Assembly: GCA_025998735.1 (NCBI GenBank)
Contig: BNWJ01000079.1
Span: 1-6,250, forward strand
DNA length: 6,250 nucleotides
Direction: 5' to 3'
Source of the DNA: Alphaproteobacteria bacterium
GTDB lineage: Bacteria; Pseudomonadota; Alphaproteobacteria; UBA3830
The translations under genes were made by a program, and so were the position numbers. The notes below the pieces were generated by a model. It was given only the letters and a program-made list of their open reading frames with translations, ran no database searches and was not told where the DNA came from. Below are positions 1 to 6,204 of the stretch, one piece after another; position 1 is the first letter of the stretch, and each line of letters opens with the position of its first letter.

Positions 1-150
1 TTTGGATGAAAATATTTATGAACCAGGACGAAAGGTCACGGATAACGAATTCAATGCAGTTAATATATGCCGTGATGATTTTCACGGTGAATGGAACTAT
101 GTCATTTCGCCTATAGAAAAGCAAAACCTCTAGTTTATTTGGTAACAATT
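1..150 (+). mobile_element. Right end of an ISAzo13-like insertion sequence; boundary approximate
   Basis: The transposase tail ends at 133, and IS transposase genes usually stop close to the element's terminus. The sheath reading frame keeps recognisable gpFI similarity up to about the FANDELSN segment (roughly 152-175) and loses it afterwards. The IS end should therefore lie between about 134 and 155. The terminal inverted repeat and any target duplication cannot be identified because the other end of the element is outside the window. Confidence 0.62.
2..133 (+). CDS. ISAzo13-family transposase, C-terminal fragment (gene continues left of window)
   Basis: The plus-strand frame starting at base 2 is open for 43 codons and stops at TAG 131-133. 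The peptide contains IYEPGRKVTD followed about 15 residues later by FHGEWNYVISP. From memory of the family, this resembles the C-terminal end of ISAzo13 / Rhodopirellula-type DDE transposases (PF07592), which end in an FHGEWNY-like motif shortly before the stop. The enzyme would cut and join IS ends. The catalytic DDE residues lie outside the window, so whether the full gene is intact cannot be seen. It runs opposite to the phage genes and its stop overlaps the stop of the truncated sheath gene (shared CTAG at 130-133), as expected for an IS that landed inside that gene. The family assignment rests on motif recognition only. Confidence 0.8.
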   Translation: MDENIYEPGRKVTDNEFNAVNICRDDFHGEWNYVISPIEKQNL

Positions 151-1176
151 GCTAAGCTCATCATTTGCAAAACATTTTCCATCTATGATTGCACCAAGCG
201 ACTTTAAATTTGCAAGATATGCGTTTACGCTCTCCACAACGTCGGTGACGTAATTTTTTACAATGTTTCGATCCACTGCCCACAGATGTGCTCTCAAAAT
301 GCTGTCGTCGATGATATCGGCGGTGCGTCTTACCAAAAGAAATTGCCATTTGGAATCTGAAGAGCATGTGCGATTTCCCCACAAGCGATACCCGTCCTGG
401 TTGATAATTGTTGCGATGTTATTCTCGTTGAGATAGTTGGCCTTGCACGCAAAATCACCAAGCGAAAAGTCGATGGATTTCGAAAGTCCAATGATGCCAT
501 TGATTTTTTTGTTCGAAGGTGAGCACCAGAAGCCGGTTTCATTGTCGGTTTTTGCTATAATTCCAGCAACATATGAGCTTGCAGGAACTGTTTCATTTTT
601 GGTGTTGATCACTTTTGGATAAACAACATAGGCTCGCGAATGGCTTAAATTGTCTGCAAAATCAACTGCATCGGCCTCGATATCCGGAGCATCGGCAATG
701 AAAATACCATGAAGACGTTCTGCCAGAGTTAAAAAGTCAACTGCAACGCTTTCGTTGTGAGAAAAACCAGGAGCCAAAAGAATGCGTGGAGTTACTCCAA
801 GAGTACTTTGAGCTGCAAGCAGAGATTGCATTCCGGTATAGGTTCCATCTGCATTTACAGCACCAATTACATTTGCAATTGTGTCTGCATCTGCCGTTTC
901 TCCGGAACCTTCAGCGACTCGAATTACAACAATATTTGCTCCACCTTGTGCGAAAATACCATCGATTGCAGATGGCAGAGTTCCTGAAATTCCAAGCTTT
1001 GCCGCCTCCGTTAGGCTTCCACTAATGAGAACTGGTTTGTTCAACGGAAACGCTTCAACATCGGCATTTTCTGCCGTGCCAACGATTCCAATGACCGACG
1101 ATGATGTCCCACGAATCGAACGCGGTCCACTATCGACTTCAACTACAGATACACCATGTAAAAAATTCTCAGACAT
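130..1176 (-). CDS. FI: Contractile tail sheath protein, P2 gpFI-like, C-terminally truncated by IS
   Basis: The 348-residue product resembles phage P2 gpFI along its length: HGVSVVEVDSG near the N-terminus, FPLNKPVLI (43-51), YTGM (113-116), PRILLAPG (130-137), KINGIIG near 224-230, DGYRLWGNRTCSSD (261-274) and HLWAVD (297-302). Sheath subunits stack around the tail tube and contract to drive it through the target envelope. The start at 1176 is chosen because AGGAGG lies 6 bases upstream and because gpFI proteins begin with a short M-S-x-x-H-G-like N-terminus; the longer frame back to 1290 only overlaps the upstream small gene. P2 gpFI is about 396 residues. This protein stops about 15 residues after the IDGKCF segment, losing the end of the family's C-terminal region, which in contractile sheaths helps link neighbouring subunits. 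The stop falls in or next to the inserted IS, so the product is probably non-functional. Confidence 0.9.
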   Translation of the reverse strand: MSENFLHGVSVVEVDSGPRSIRGTSSSVIGIVGTAENADVEAFPLNKPVLISGSLTEAAKLGISGTLPSAIDGIFAQGGANIVVIRVAEGSGETADADTIANVIGAVNADGTYTGMQSLLAAQSTLGVTPRILLAPGFSHNESVAVDFLTLAERLHGIFIADAPDIEADAVDFADNLSHSRAYVVYPKVINTKNETVPASSYVAGIIAKTDNETGFWCSPSNKKINGIIGLSKSIDFSLGDFACKANYLNENNIATIINQDGYRLWGNRTCSSDSKWQFLLVRRTADIIDDSILRAHLWAVDRNIVKNYVTDVVESVNAYLANLKSLGAIIDGKCFANDELSNCYQIN

Positions 1177-1339
1177 TTTGAACCTCCTTTTTCCTATTAA
1201 TCTTGCCCGCCTTAATTTCCGAAATTTTTTCTGCCATCTCACTGAGAGTGGCATCTTCCGGCACATCGACTCCTTTTGAGACGATTGCATCTCGAATTTT
1301 TCGTTTGACCTTCGCGAATCTTTCTACAATTTTGTTCAT
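1169..1339 (-). CDS. Small 56-residue phage tail-region protein of unknown function
   Basis: ATG at 1339 opens 56 codons ending in TGA at 1171-1169. AGGAGG overlaps the TAG stop of the upstream fibre gene and lies 4 bases before this ATG. The gene overlaps the sheath start by 8 bases (ATGTCTGA), typical of translationally coupled phage genes. The product is rich in Lys/Glu and looks helical; its middle reads KGVDVPEDATLSEMAEKI. A pattern of 'Ala-Ile..KG-V-x-V-P-x-x-(A/T)-x-L-x-x-(M/Y)-x-x-x-I' recurs, as I recall, in short proteins and domains near phage tail-fibre genes, but I cannot give it a function. No signal peptide or membrane segment is visible. The strong ribosome-binding site and exact packing between two genes make it a likely real gene. 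Confidence 0.72.
   Translation of the reverse strand: MNKIVERFAKVKRKIRDAIVSKGVDVPEDATLSEMAEKISEIKAGKINRKKEVQNV
1183..1188 (-). promoter_or_regulatory. Shine-Dalgarno AGGAGG that fixes the sheath start
   Basis: The minus strand reads AGGAGG followed by six bases and ATG at 1176-1174. This near-perfect anti-16S match, lying inside the 3' end of the 56-codon gene, supports 1176 as the sheath start over the longer open frame that reaches 1290. Confidence 0.85.
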
Positions 1340-1343
1340 GCTG

Positions 1344-1349
1344 CCTCCT
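1344..1349 (-). promoter_or_regulatory. Shine-Dalgarno AGGAGG overlapping the fibre stop codon
   Basis: The TAG stop of the 995-residue fibre (1350-1348) is part of AGGAGG, and the 56-codon gene starts 4 bases later. Termination on the fibre and initiation on the small gene are therefore physically coupled. This site is the main evidence that the small frame is translated. Confidence 0.75.
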
Positions 1350-4335
1350 AATACTCAATTACTAGTTCTTTTATAATCAGATCCCATCGAGCAAACGTGA
1401 GAACTGGCGATCTGTTTGAGTTCCCAATGTTCAATCGATAAAATTTGTATGCCGCCGAATGCGTCAATTCGTGTGTGCGAAGCTCACTTCTGGAAAAAGT
1501 TGGACTGTTTTCTATGGAAAATAACGTGATCCAGGAAGTGCCATCATTCGAGCCCAGCAATGAATAATCTCGTGGAGCAGCGTCGCACCAGCTATCGTCA
1601 CGAGCTCCAACTGCAAAAAAATTAATGAACTTTGCAACCGGAAGTTCAACTTGAACCCAGCCAGAAGCTTCACCGTTTAACTCGAATCTTGTATTGAATT
1701 GACGATCAAACAGATAAATTCTTTTGTGCCCCGAATGTTCGCTACTGGACGAAAGTACATATGTGCCATCCGCTCCGGTTGTAGAATCTGAAGTCATTGT
1801 TGGCACTACATTGTCGTTTTTGTTTAGATGTCTGCGATAGGTTTTCGCTCTGCGACCAAGTCCAAATTTAGCAAGTCCGGCATTATTACCACTCTGAACT
1901 GTTTCAATCAGAAGGCGATAATACAAATATGGAGTTTCGTTAAACCAAGAGAATATCTTCGCTTCATTTTGAGTCCATGTGGCAGACTCGTATATGAAAT
2001 CTATCCAATTTTCGCCATCGTCTGATGCCTGAATTTTGAACGCCGATGGAGCTTGATAATAGTAGTTATCATTTCTGGCCTGGAGATATACAGCACTACA
2101 AGCCATCGCTTCCGGCAGTTTTATTTTCAACCAGGAGTTGAATTGATCCCCGGCTGCCGTTGCCCATCTTGTGTCAGAATTTCCGTCGAAAGCATAGACG
2201 GCGGCGTTATTAGAATCACTTTGAGAATTTGCAGAAACTTCATAACCATCTTGTGACGCTGCAATCAGTGGTGGTAATGAATTGATGAAATAACTTGTGC
2301 CACTTTCACGTCGAAAAAGCCTAAAACGCGAAATTCTCCAGAGAAAAGATCCGTCGTTTGTGTATGAGCAAACCAGGCGATAAAACCTATATCCGGTTGT
2401 ATTTTCAAAATCAAAATATCGTGTTTCACCTTGTTTCCAATCTTCTTGATATTCACGTTCCAAAAGCAACTCCCAGTTGTTTCCATCATTAGACGCGATC
2501 AATCTAAACCATCTCGCCGTTCTATGAAGTTCGTCCGTTTGCGCAGACATATCGAGAAAGTTTGCAACCTTGGGTGTTGCGAATTCATACTGAATCCAAG
2601 CTTCTAAATGCGATCCTTTGTCCAGCTCCGTATATGCAGCAATAGGCGGAGATGTGACATCGCGTAGCGAATTTCGCTTCAAATTAGAACATGAAATCGT
2701 GATTGCGCCCATGGTGTCCGCTCCCATTGATGGCGTCAGCAGAATCAATTCCGAATCGTTGTTATCAATTGTTGTTCCGTAAAGCTGAATTCCACGAACA
2801 TTTCCTTCGTTCGAAAATCTCAACTTGAAGTAGTGATACGCGCCTTTCTTTTCGGTGGTAGTATTTTTCGCAATGGTTGTATTCGCTTTATATAGCAATC
2901 GAGTCCAGGTGATTTTGTCGTTGGAGCCGAGCAATTCAAACAAACTAAGAGCGTTACCATTATTGTTGTAGAAATAAACGTAATCCACAACCGCAGATTT
3001 TGCGAAATCGAAACATACTTCGCGAGGGTTGTTTTGAAAGCTGAGATTTCCAACGTCGGTTCCCATCATGTCGTACATATTCCAGGTTGTACCATTGCTA
3101 TACACAATGAGGTTTGATTTTACGGGATCGCCGTTGTTTGGCGTGAGCAAAATCGGATCTGGAGATTCAAGAAAACTGGCTTCGGCCTTCCATTTTTGGG
3201 AGCCCAGTAATTTTGTAAATTTGATGCGATTAATTCCGCGATTTACGCCAATTGGAGAAAAAGCCGATGGCAAAGTCATCACATCAAACGAAACCATATG
3301 TTCTGCGTCGGAAATTATCTCAAGAATGAATGAAAAATCATCCTGAGGTTCGAAGCCAACATTGAAGGAAAATTGCAAATCTTCGTTCAAAAAAGTTCGA
3401 TACACCGCAATATTTTCTTCCAGATCAACGATTCCGTTGTGAATGATTTTCATTTTCGCGAGCTTGTAGATGACTGGCTCGCCTGATATTGTTTCTATCA
3501 CTTCCATTTCTCCGTTTGTATTTAATGAAAAATCAACTCCAAGTTTTGTGACTCCAAATGTTGAGTTCGATGCCATTTCGATTGTGGGAATGCTGATTTC
3601 TTCATCGTTGTTACTAATTCCGTCTCCGATTTTTATAAGTCCATAATTTTCTTTTGATGCAAAACCATATCCATCAGCTGAAATTTCGCCACCGTTGTCG
3701 GTTATGCCGTCTCCAATTTTTACAAAGCCGTAGTTGTAGCGTGACGCTGCTACCGTTTCATCTTGGGATTCGTTTGCTTGCTCGATTGAGTTTTTCAAAA
3801 CAAACGACTCATTACTTTCTGCAAGCGTATCTTCAACAATTTGCTGGTTTACCATATCAGCTCTTGGGAAAAGCGCCGCTTCGCCAGTTTCATCAATCTC
3901 ATCAGCAAATATGTGTGTTTCATTGGATTGGCAAACTCCGGAATTCTGATAAACTGTCATTCCTTTTGGGGATACTTCCAGGATATTTCCCCAAATTGTG
4001 TCGTAATTATCCTCAGATTTTTTGATGGAACATTGCCCAGCTTTTCCGCCACTTTCTCCGCCACCTTCGACACATTCAAATCCGTTGCCATCATCCGTAA
4101 TTTTAACGTAGCGATTTGGAGTAATATTTTGAATCTCGGAATTTTCGACAACCGCCGGAGCGCGAACAACGCGATTTTCTAAATTCGATACTATATATAT
4201 AGTGTCATCGATTTTTTCTTCGGTTTTAGAAACGTCATCGTCAATCATTTCAAATGCAGCACGAATTTTCTCGAGGTCATCGAGAACGACGTGATCTTTG
4301 TGCGGCAAAGAATATTGACGATTTGTTGTTATCAT
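1348..4335 (-). CDS. Large tail fibre / receptor-binding protein with four F5/8 type C (discoidin-like) domains
   Basis: This 995-residue protein has a modular layout. Residues 1-60 are a helical, fibre-like N-terminus. Residues 70-120 include ITPNRYVKITDDG and a Gly/Ser-rich hinge (GGGESGGKAG). Residues 196-279 hold three copies of an NYGxxKIGDGI-type fibre repeat, and 285-395 form a beta-rich linker. Four F5/8C-like modules follow at about 397-520, 531-677, 688-828 and 843-995. Each carries the family's S-N/D-D-x-x-x-W strand: SNDKITW 471-477, SNDGNNW 615-621, SDDGENW 771-777 and SNDGTSW 929-935. Module 3 also has AFDGN (715-719) followed by TRW. F5/8C domains (CBM32-like) commonly bind sugars or lipids, so this is probably the host-surface binding fibre; the ligand is unknown. 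No enzymatic motif is apparent. The start overlaps the previous gene's stop by 4 bases (ATGA) and has only a weak GGGG upstream, suggesting translational coupling. The frame is intact. Confidence 0.85.
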   Translation of the reverse strand: MITTNRQYSLPHKDHVVLDDLEKIRAAFEMIDDDVSKTEEKIDDTIYIVSNLENRVVRAPAVVENSEIQNITPNRYVKITDDGNGFECVEGGGESGGKAGQCSIKKSEDNYDTIWGNILEVSPKGMTVYQNSGVCQSNETHIFADEIDETGEAALFPRADMVNQQIVEDTLAESNESFVLKNSIEQANESQDETVAASRYNYGFVKIGDGITDNGGEISADGYGFASKENYGLIKIGDGISNNDEEISIPTIEMASNSTFGVTKLGVDFSLNTNGEMEVIETISGEPVIYKLAKMKIIHNGIVDLEENIAVYRTFLNEDLQFSFNVGFEPQDDFSFILEIISDAEHMVSFDVMTLPSAFSPIGVNRGINRIKFTKLLGSQKWKAEASFLESPDPILLTPNNGDPVKSNLIVYSNGTTWNMYDMMGTDVGNLSFQNNPREVCFDFAKSAVVDYVYFYNNNGNALSLFELLGSNDKITWTRLLYKANTTIAKNTTTEKKGAYHYFKLRFSNEGNVRGIQLYGTTIDNNDSELILLTPSMGADTMGAITISCSNLKRNSLRDVTSPPIAAYTELDKGSHLEAWIQYEFATPKVANFLDMSAQTDELHRTARWFRLIASNDGNNWELLLEREYQEDWKQGETRYFDFENTTGYRFYRLVCSYTNDGSFLWRISRFRLFRRESGTSYFINSLPPLIAASQDGYEVSANSQSDSNNAAVYAFDGNSDTRWATAAGDQFNSWLKIKLPEAMACSAVYLQARNDNYYYQAPSAFKIQASDDGENWIDFIYESATWTQNEAKIFSWFNETPYLYYRLLIETVQSGNNAGLAKFGLGRRAKTYRRHLNKNDNVVPTMTSDSTTGADGTYVLSSSSEHSGHKRIYLFDRQFNTRFELNGEASGWVQVELPVAKFINFFAVGARDDSWCDAAPRDYSLLGSNDGTSWITLFSIENSPTFSRSELRTHELTHSAAYKFYRLNIGNSNRSPVLTFARWDLIIKELVIEY
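3592..3750 (-). repeat. Tandem fibre repeats, consensus ASxxNYGxxKIGDGIxxNxxEIS
   Basis: Residues 196-219 and 226-248 of the 995-residue fibre are near copies: NYGFVKIGDGITDNGGEIS and NYGLIKIGDGISNNDEEIS. A third, diverged copy (ASNSTFGVTKLGVDFSLNTN) follows at 255-274, just beyond this interval. Repeats of this 'A-S-x-x-x-Y-G-x-x-K-(I/V)-G-D-G-(I/L)' form are, from memory, frequent in tail-fibre shafts. This supports the fibre assignment and a trimeric shaft model (inference). Confidence 0.75.
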
Positions 4336-4892
4336 CGACGCCCCGTTGTCGTTGTAACCGTCGTTAGTGTGGCTACCGATGAAGATAATGATGATACAGC
4401 GCTAAACAAATCGTCTATGTCTTGATCGAAAGCGCTAAGCGTTGCATTTATTGTGTTTATGCTTGATGACATTCCCGCAATGGCTCCATTCATGTCTGAT
4501 ATTTCAGATGTGAAAGCACTTAACGTTGTGTTTATCTCATTTATGTCCGACAATTCAGATACAAACGTCAATCCGTCTTCAACCTCGGTCAATCGTTCTT
4601 TTATTGCTGAAATTTCCGGATACCAACATGTGCCTTCCAGCAGCCAAGTATGAACGTTTTGAGCAGTTACGCATTTGAATGTGTAGACGGTGTTATTATT
4701 TGTGATTGTTGCAATAATTGTTTCGCCGTTGGACTCCCCAGAAAAAGTTTCGTTTGGAAAAATCAAAACCAGATTTTTTTCAGCTTCCGGATTTCCAACA
4801 ATATTTATCGGAAGTTTCGATTCAGAAATTGAAACGATTTCTATTCTATCTCCAACTTTTGGCGCTTTTGGAAATGTGAATTTTGTGGCCAT
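4332..4892 (-). CDS. Small fibre-associated protein with a heptad coiled-coil C-terminus
   Basis: The 186-residue product is not recognised as a named family. Residues 1-92 are beta-rich with Trp/Cys (WLLEGTCWYPE at 83-93), resembling a small surface or attachment module. Residues 94-172 form a coiled coil. Its last part is a perfect tandem of two 28-residue units (117-144 and 145-172), exactly four heptads each, with hydrophobic residues at unit positions 1, 4, 8, 11, 15, 18, 22 and 25. The tail (173-186) is Thr-rich. GAGGGAG lies 8 bases before ATG at 4892, and only 2 bases separate that ATG from the stop of the upstream fibre gene. The 3' end overlaps the next fibre by 4 bases. Its place between two paralogous fibres suggests a trimeric fibre component or fibre-associated stalk; a fibre chaperone is an alternative. 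Function is inferred from context only. Confidence 0.75.
   Translation of the reverse strand: MATKFTFPKAPKVGDRIEIVSISESKLPINIVGNPEAEKNLVLIFPNETFSGESNGETIIATITNNNTVYTFKCVTAQNVHTWLLEGTCWYPEISAIKERLTEVEDGLTFVSELSDINEINTTLSAFTSEISDMNGAIAGMSSSINTINATLSAFDQDIDDLFSAVSSLSSSVATLTTVTTTTGRR
4377..4544 (-). repeat. Two tandem 84-bp units encoding 28-residue (four-heptad) coiled-coil repeats
   Basis: Unit 1 (4544-4461) begins INEINTTLSAF and unit 2 (4460-4377) begins INTINATLSAF; both end in SSS. About half of the 28 positions are identical, including nearly all the core residues at the start. The DNA has diverged more than the protein, so this is an old duplication rather than a recent slippage event. 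Confidence 0.8.
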
Positions 4893-4894
4893 TT

Positions 4895-6123
4895 TTAATA
4901 CTCCCTCGTTGTGTATTTATGAAGTAAATCGATGCTTGCGACCGAAACGCAATTTTCATTGTTGTACGGAGTTGCAACAATTTTGTAATGCGAGTAAGCC
5001 GAGTTATTGTCAACGCCCCAATCTTTTGGCGTGTTATTGCTCCAAGCCGAAATATCAGTCACCGCCAGCAATTCAGTCCAATCTTCTCCATTGTTTGAAG
5101 CATACAAAATGAATGTCCCAAATGCCTGATGTCCAAGGTCTGATCGCGGATAAACCGATATGAAATTGCAGATTTTTGCAGTTGGCATTGTAATTAAAAT
5201 TGTAGTTATCGGACTGTTGTAACCTGTACTCCAGGACGTTCCTGTATTTCGATCGAATGCCCTGTGAATTCTCCAGTCGCTGCCGTATTCGCTGTTGCAT
5301 GATACTGCGTAACCGCCTTGTGAATTGGAACTCATGATCGGCAGCAGATTTTGTCTTACGTCCAAGTCGCGTTTGTATTCTCGCAGAGACGTTCCGAAAT
5401 TTATTGTTGAAAGCGCCGCATGATCCCCGTTGTTTTGCACAGTCTTAATGAAAATTCTGTAGTACAAAAATGGAATTTCATTGAAAAATACGATGGTTCT
5501 TTCTTCTGCCTGAATCCAACTGGTGGTAACCGTTTTCAATGTCGCGTATACCAAGCCATCGTTTGAGCCTTGAATTTCAAATAATGTTGGCGATTGCGTA
5601 TAGTAAGAATCGCTGCGGACTTTTATGTATACGGCATTGCAAAGCGTTTCGGTTGGAAATTTAATTTGAATCCAGCTGTTTTGTGCGCTGCCAATGGTTG
5701 TCGCCCACTGAGAACTATCGTTTCCATCAAAGGCAAGTATGCAAGATGGTCGTTGAGCTGAGAGCTACATGTGATCTCATATCCACCTTGGGTTGCAGAT
5801 GTTAATTTCGGAATGAACTTTTGAAGACACTCCTGTCCAGCAATTTTATGATAAAGCCGAAGTCTCGAGATTCTGAACTCAGTCACAGGAATTTCTATCG
5901 GTGTAAATTTGTAATATCTGTAAGCTGTTGAATTATCGATGTAATATTGTCTCGTTTCACCGTCGTACCAACGTGTTAAACTGGCTCGCTCAAGTAAAAG
6001 CGTCCAATTTTCATCGTCGTTGGAAGCTTCGATTTTAAACCAACTTGGCATGCGATCCGAATATCCGTTCGGAGCTCCGATGTCAATCATGTTTACGATT
6101 GCAGCTTCCGGTAGAGTATATTT
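4895..6123 (-). pseudogene. Tail fibre gene, 3' exon: three F5/8C-like domains, split by a group II intron and frameshifted
   Basis: This is the downstream part of a fibre gene paralogous to the C-terminal half of the 995-residue fibre. The frame is open from the intron junction at 6123 (KYTLPEAAIVN) through a domain with ASNDDENW and LLLER, then IPKLTSATQGGYEIT. Near 5763-5737 the coding continuity jumps to another frame, which reads ILAFDGNDSSQWATT and runs to TAA at 4897-4895. The original frame goes on with unrelated residues to a stop at 5625-5623. Domains align to modules 2, 3 and 4 of the paralogue: about 6123-5840, 5814-5385 and 5347-4898. The first and third keep the SND/SNN..W strand; the middle copy has SNDGLVY, lacking the Trp. 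The ATG at 6090 and the TTG at 5554 lie inside domains, have no convincing ribosome-binding site, and are not real starts. The 5' exon is outside the window. One missing base would explain the shift; a sequencing or assembly error is also possible. Confidence 0.8.
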
Positions 6124-6204
6124 ATCGCGGTAGATGGGGTACGGCTTTGGCGGCCGTCCCCACCCCGCACGGAACCGTGCTGGCGGATTTCCCGCACACG
6201 GCTC
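6124..6204 (-). ncRNA. Group II intron catalytic domains V and VI
   Basis: Domain V is 33 nt (6204-6172). It starts GAGCCGU, ends ACGGUUC and contains the AGC catalytic triad, a GCGG/CCGC upper stem with a GAAA-type loop, and a small bulge. After a 2-nt linker, domain VI folds in three parts. UGCGG (6169-6165) pairs with CCGCG (6130-6126). GGUGGGG (6164-6158) pairs with CCCCAUC (6139-6133). ACGGC (6157-6153) pairs with GCCGU (6145-6141). A6131 is bulged next to the basal helix and lies 8 nt from the 3' end, the expected place for the branch-point adenosine. A second unpaired A is at 6140. The pairing was worked out by eye. Confidence 0.88.

Noticed and set aside
70..87. Inverted repeat CCGTGA/TCACGG as a possible IS end or terminator
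   Set aside because: It is within the conserved transposase C-terminal codons, has only a 6-bp stem and no T-run, and the frame continues through it.
1177..1290. 38-residue N-terminal extension of the sheath frame to an upstream ATG
   Set aside because: It is Lys/Arg-rich, unlike gpFI N-termini, overlaps the better supported 56-codon gene, and has a weaker start context than the AGGAGG-led ATG at 1176.
3654..4182. Plus-strand open frames opposite the fibre, and similar ones at 437-1279, 3068-3346 and 4453-5112
   Set aside because: They are antisense shadows of well supported minus-strand genes, without ribosome-binding sites or recognisable protein features.
4190..4203. Perfect 14-bp palindrome ACTATATATATAGT, a possible operator or promoter
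   Set aside because: It lies inside the fibre coding sequence (codons for D-D-T-I-Y-I-V-S), with no gene start nearby. AT alternation makes such palindromes easy by chance.
4895..5554. A separate 219-residue gene starting with TTG at 5554
   Set aside because: The same frame is open with good F5/8C similarity back to about 5740, so the start is arbitrary; it is the frameshifted continuation of the upstream fibre.
5735..5765. Programmed -1 ribosomal frameshifting in the fibre gene
   Set aside because: There is no slippery heptamer in the right phase and no obvious downstream stem or pseudoknot; simple mutation is more economical.
5623..6090. A separate 155-residue gene starting at ATG 6090
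   Set aside because: The frame is open upstream to the intron junction and the ATG lies inside a conserved domain strand. The last part after about 5737 is out-of-frame sequence.
6134..6140. Alternative intron 3' end after ACCCCAT with A6140 as branch point
   Set aside because: It leaves the CCGCG basal strand of domain VI outside the intron and puts Arg where paralogues have Trp. The 6124 boundary fits both RNA fold and protein alignment.
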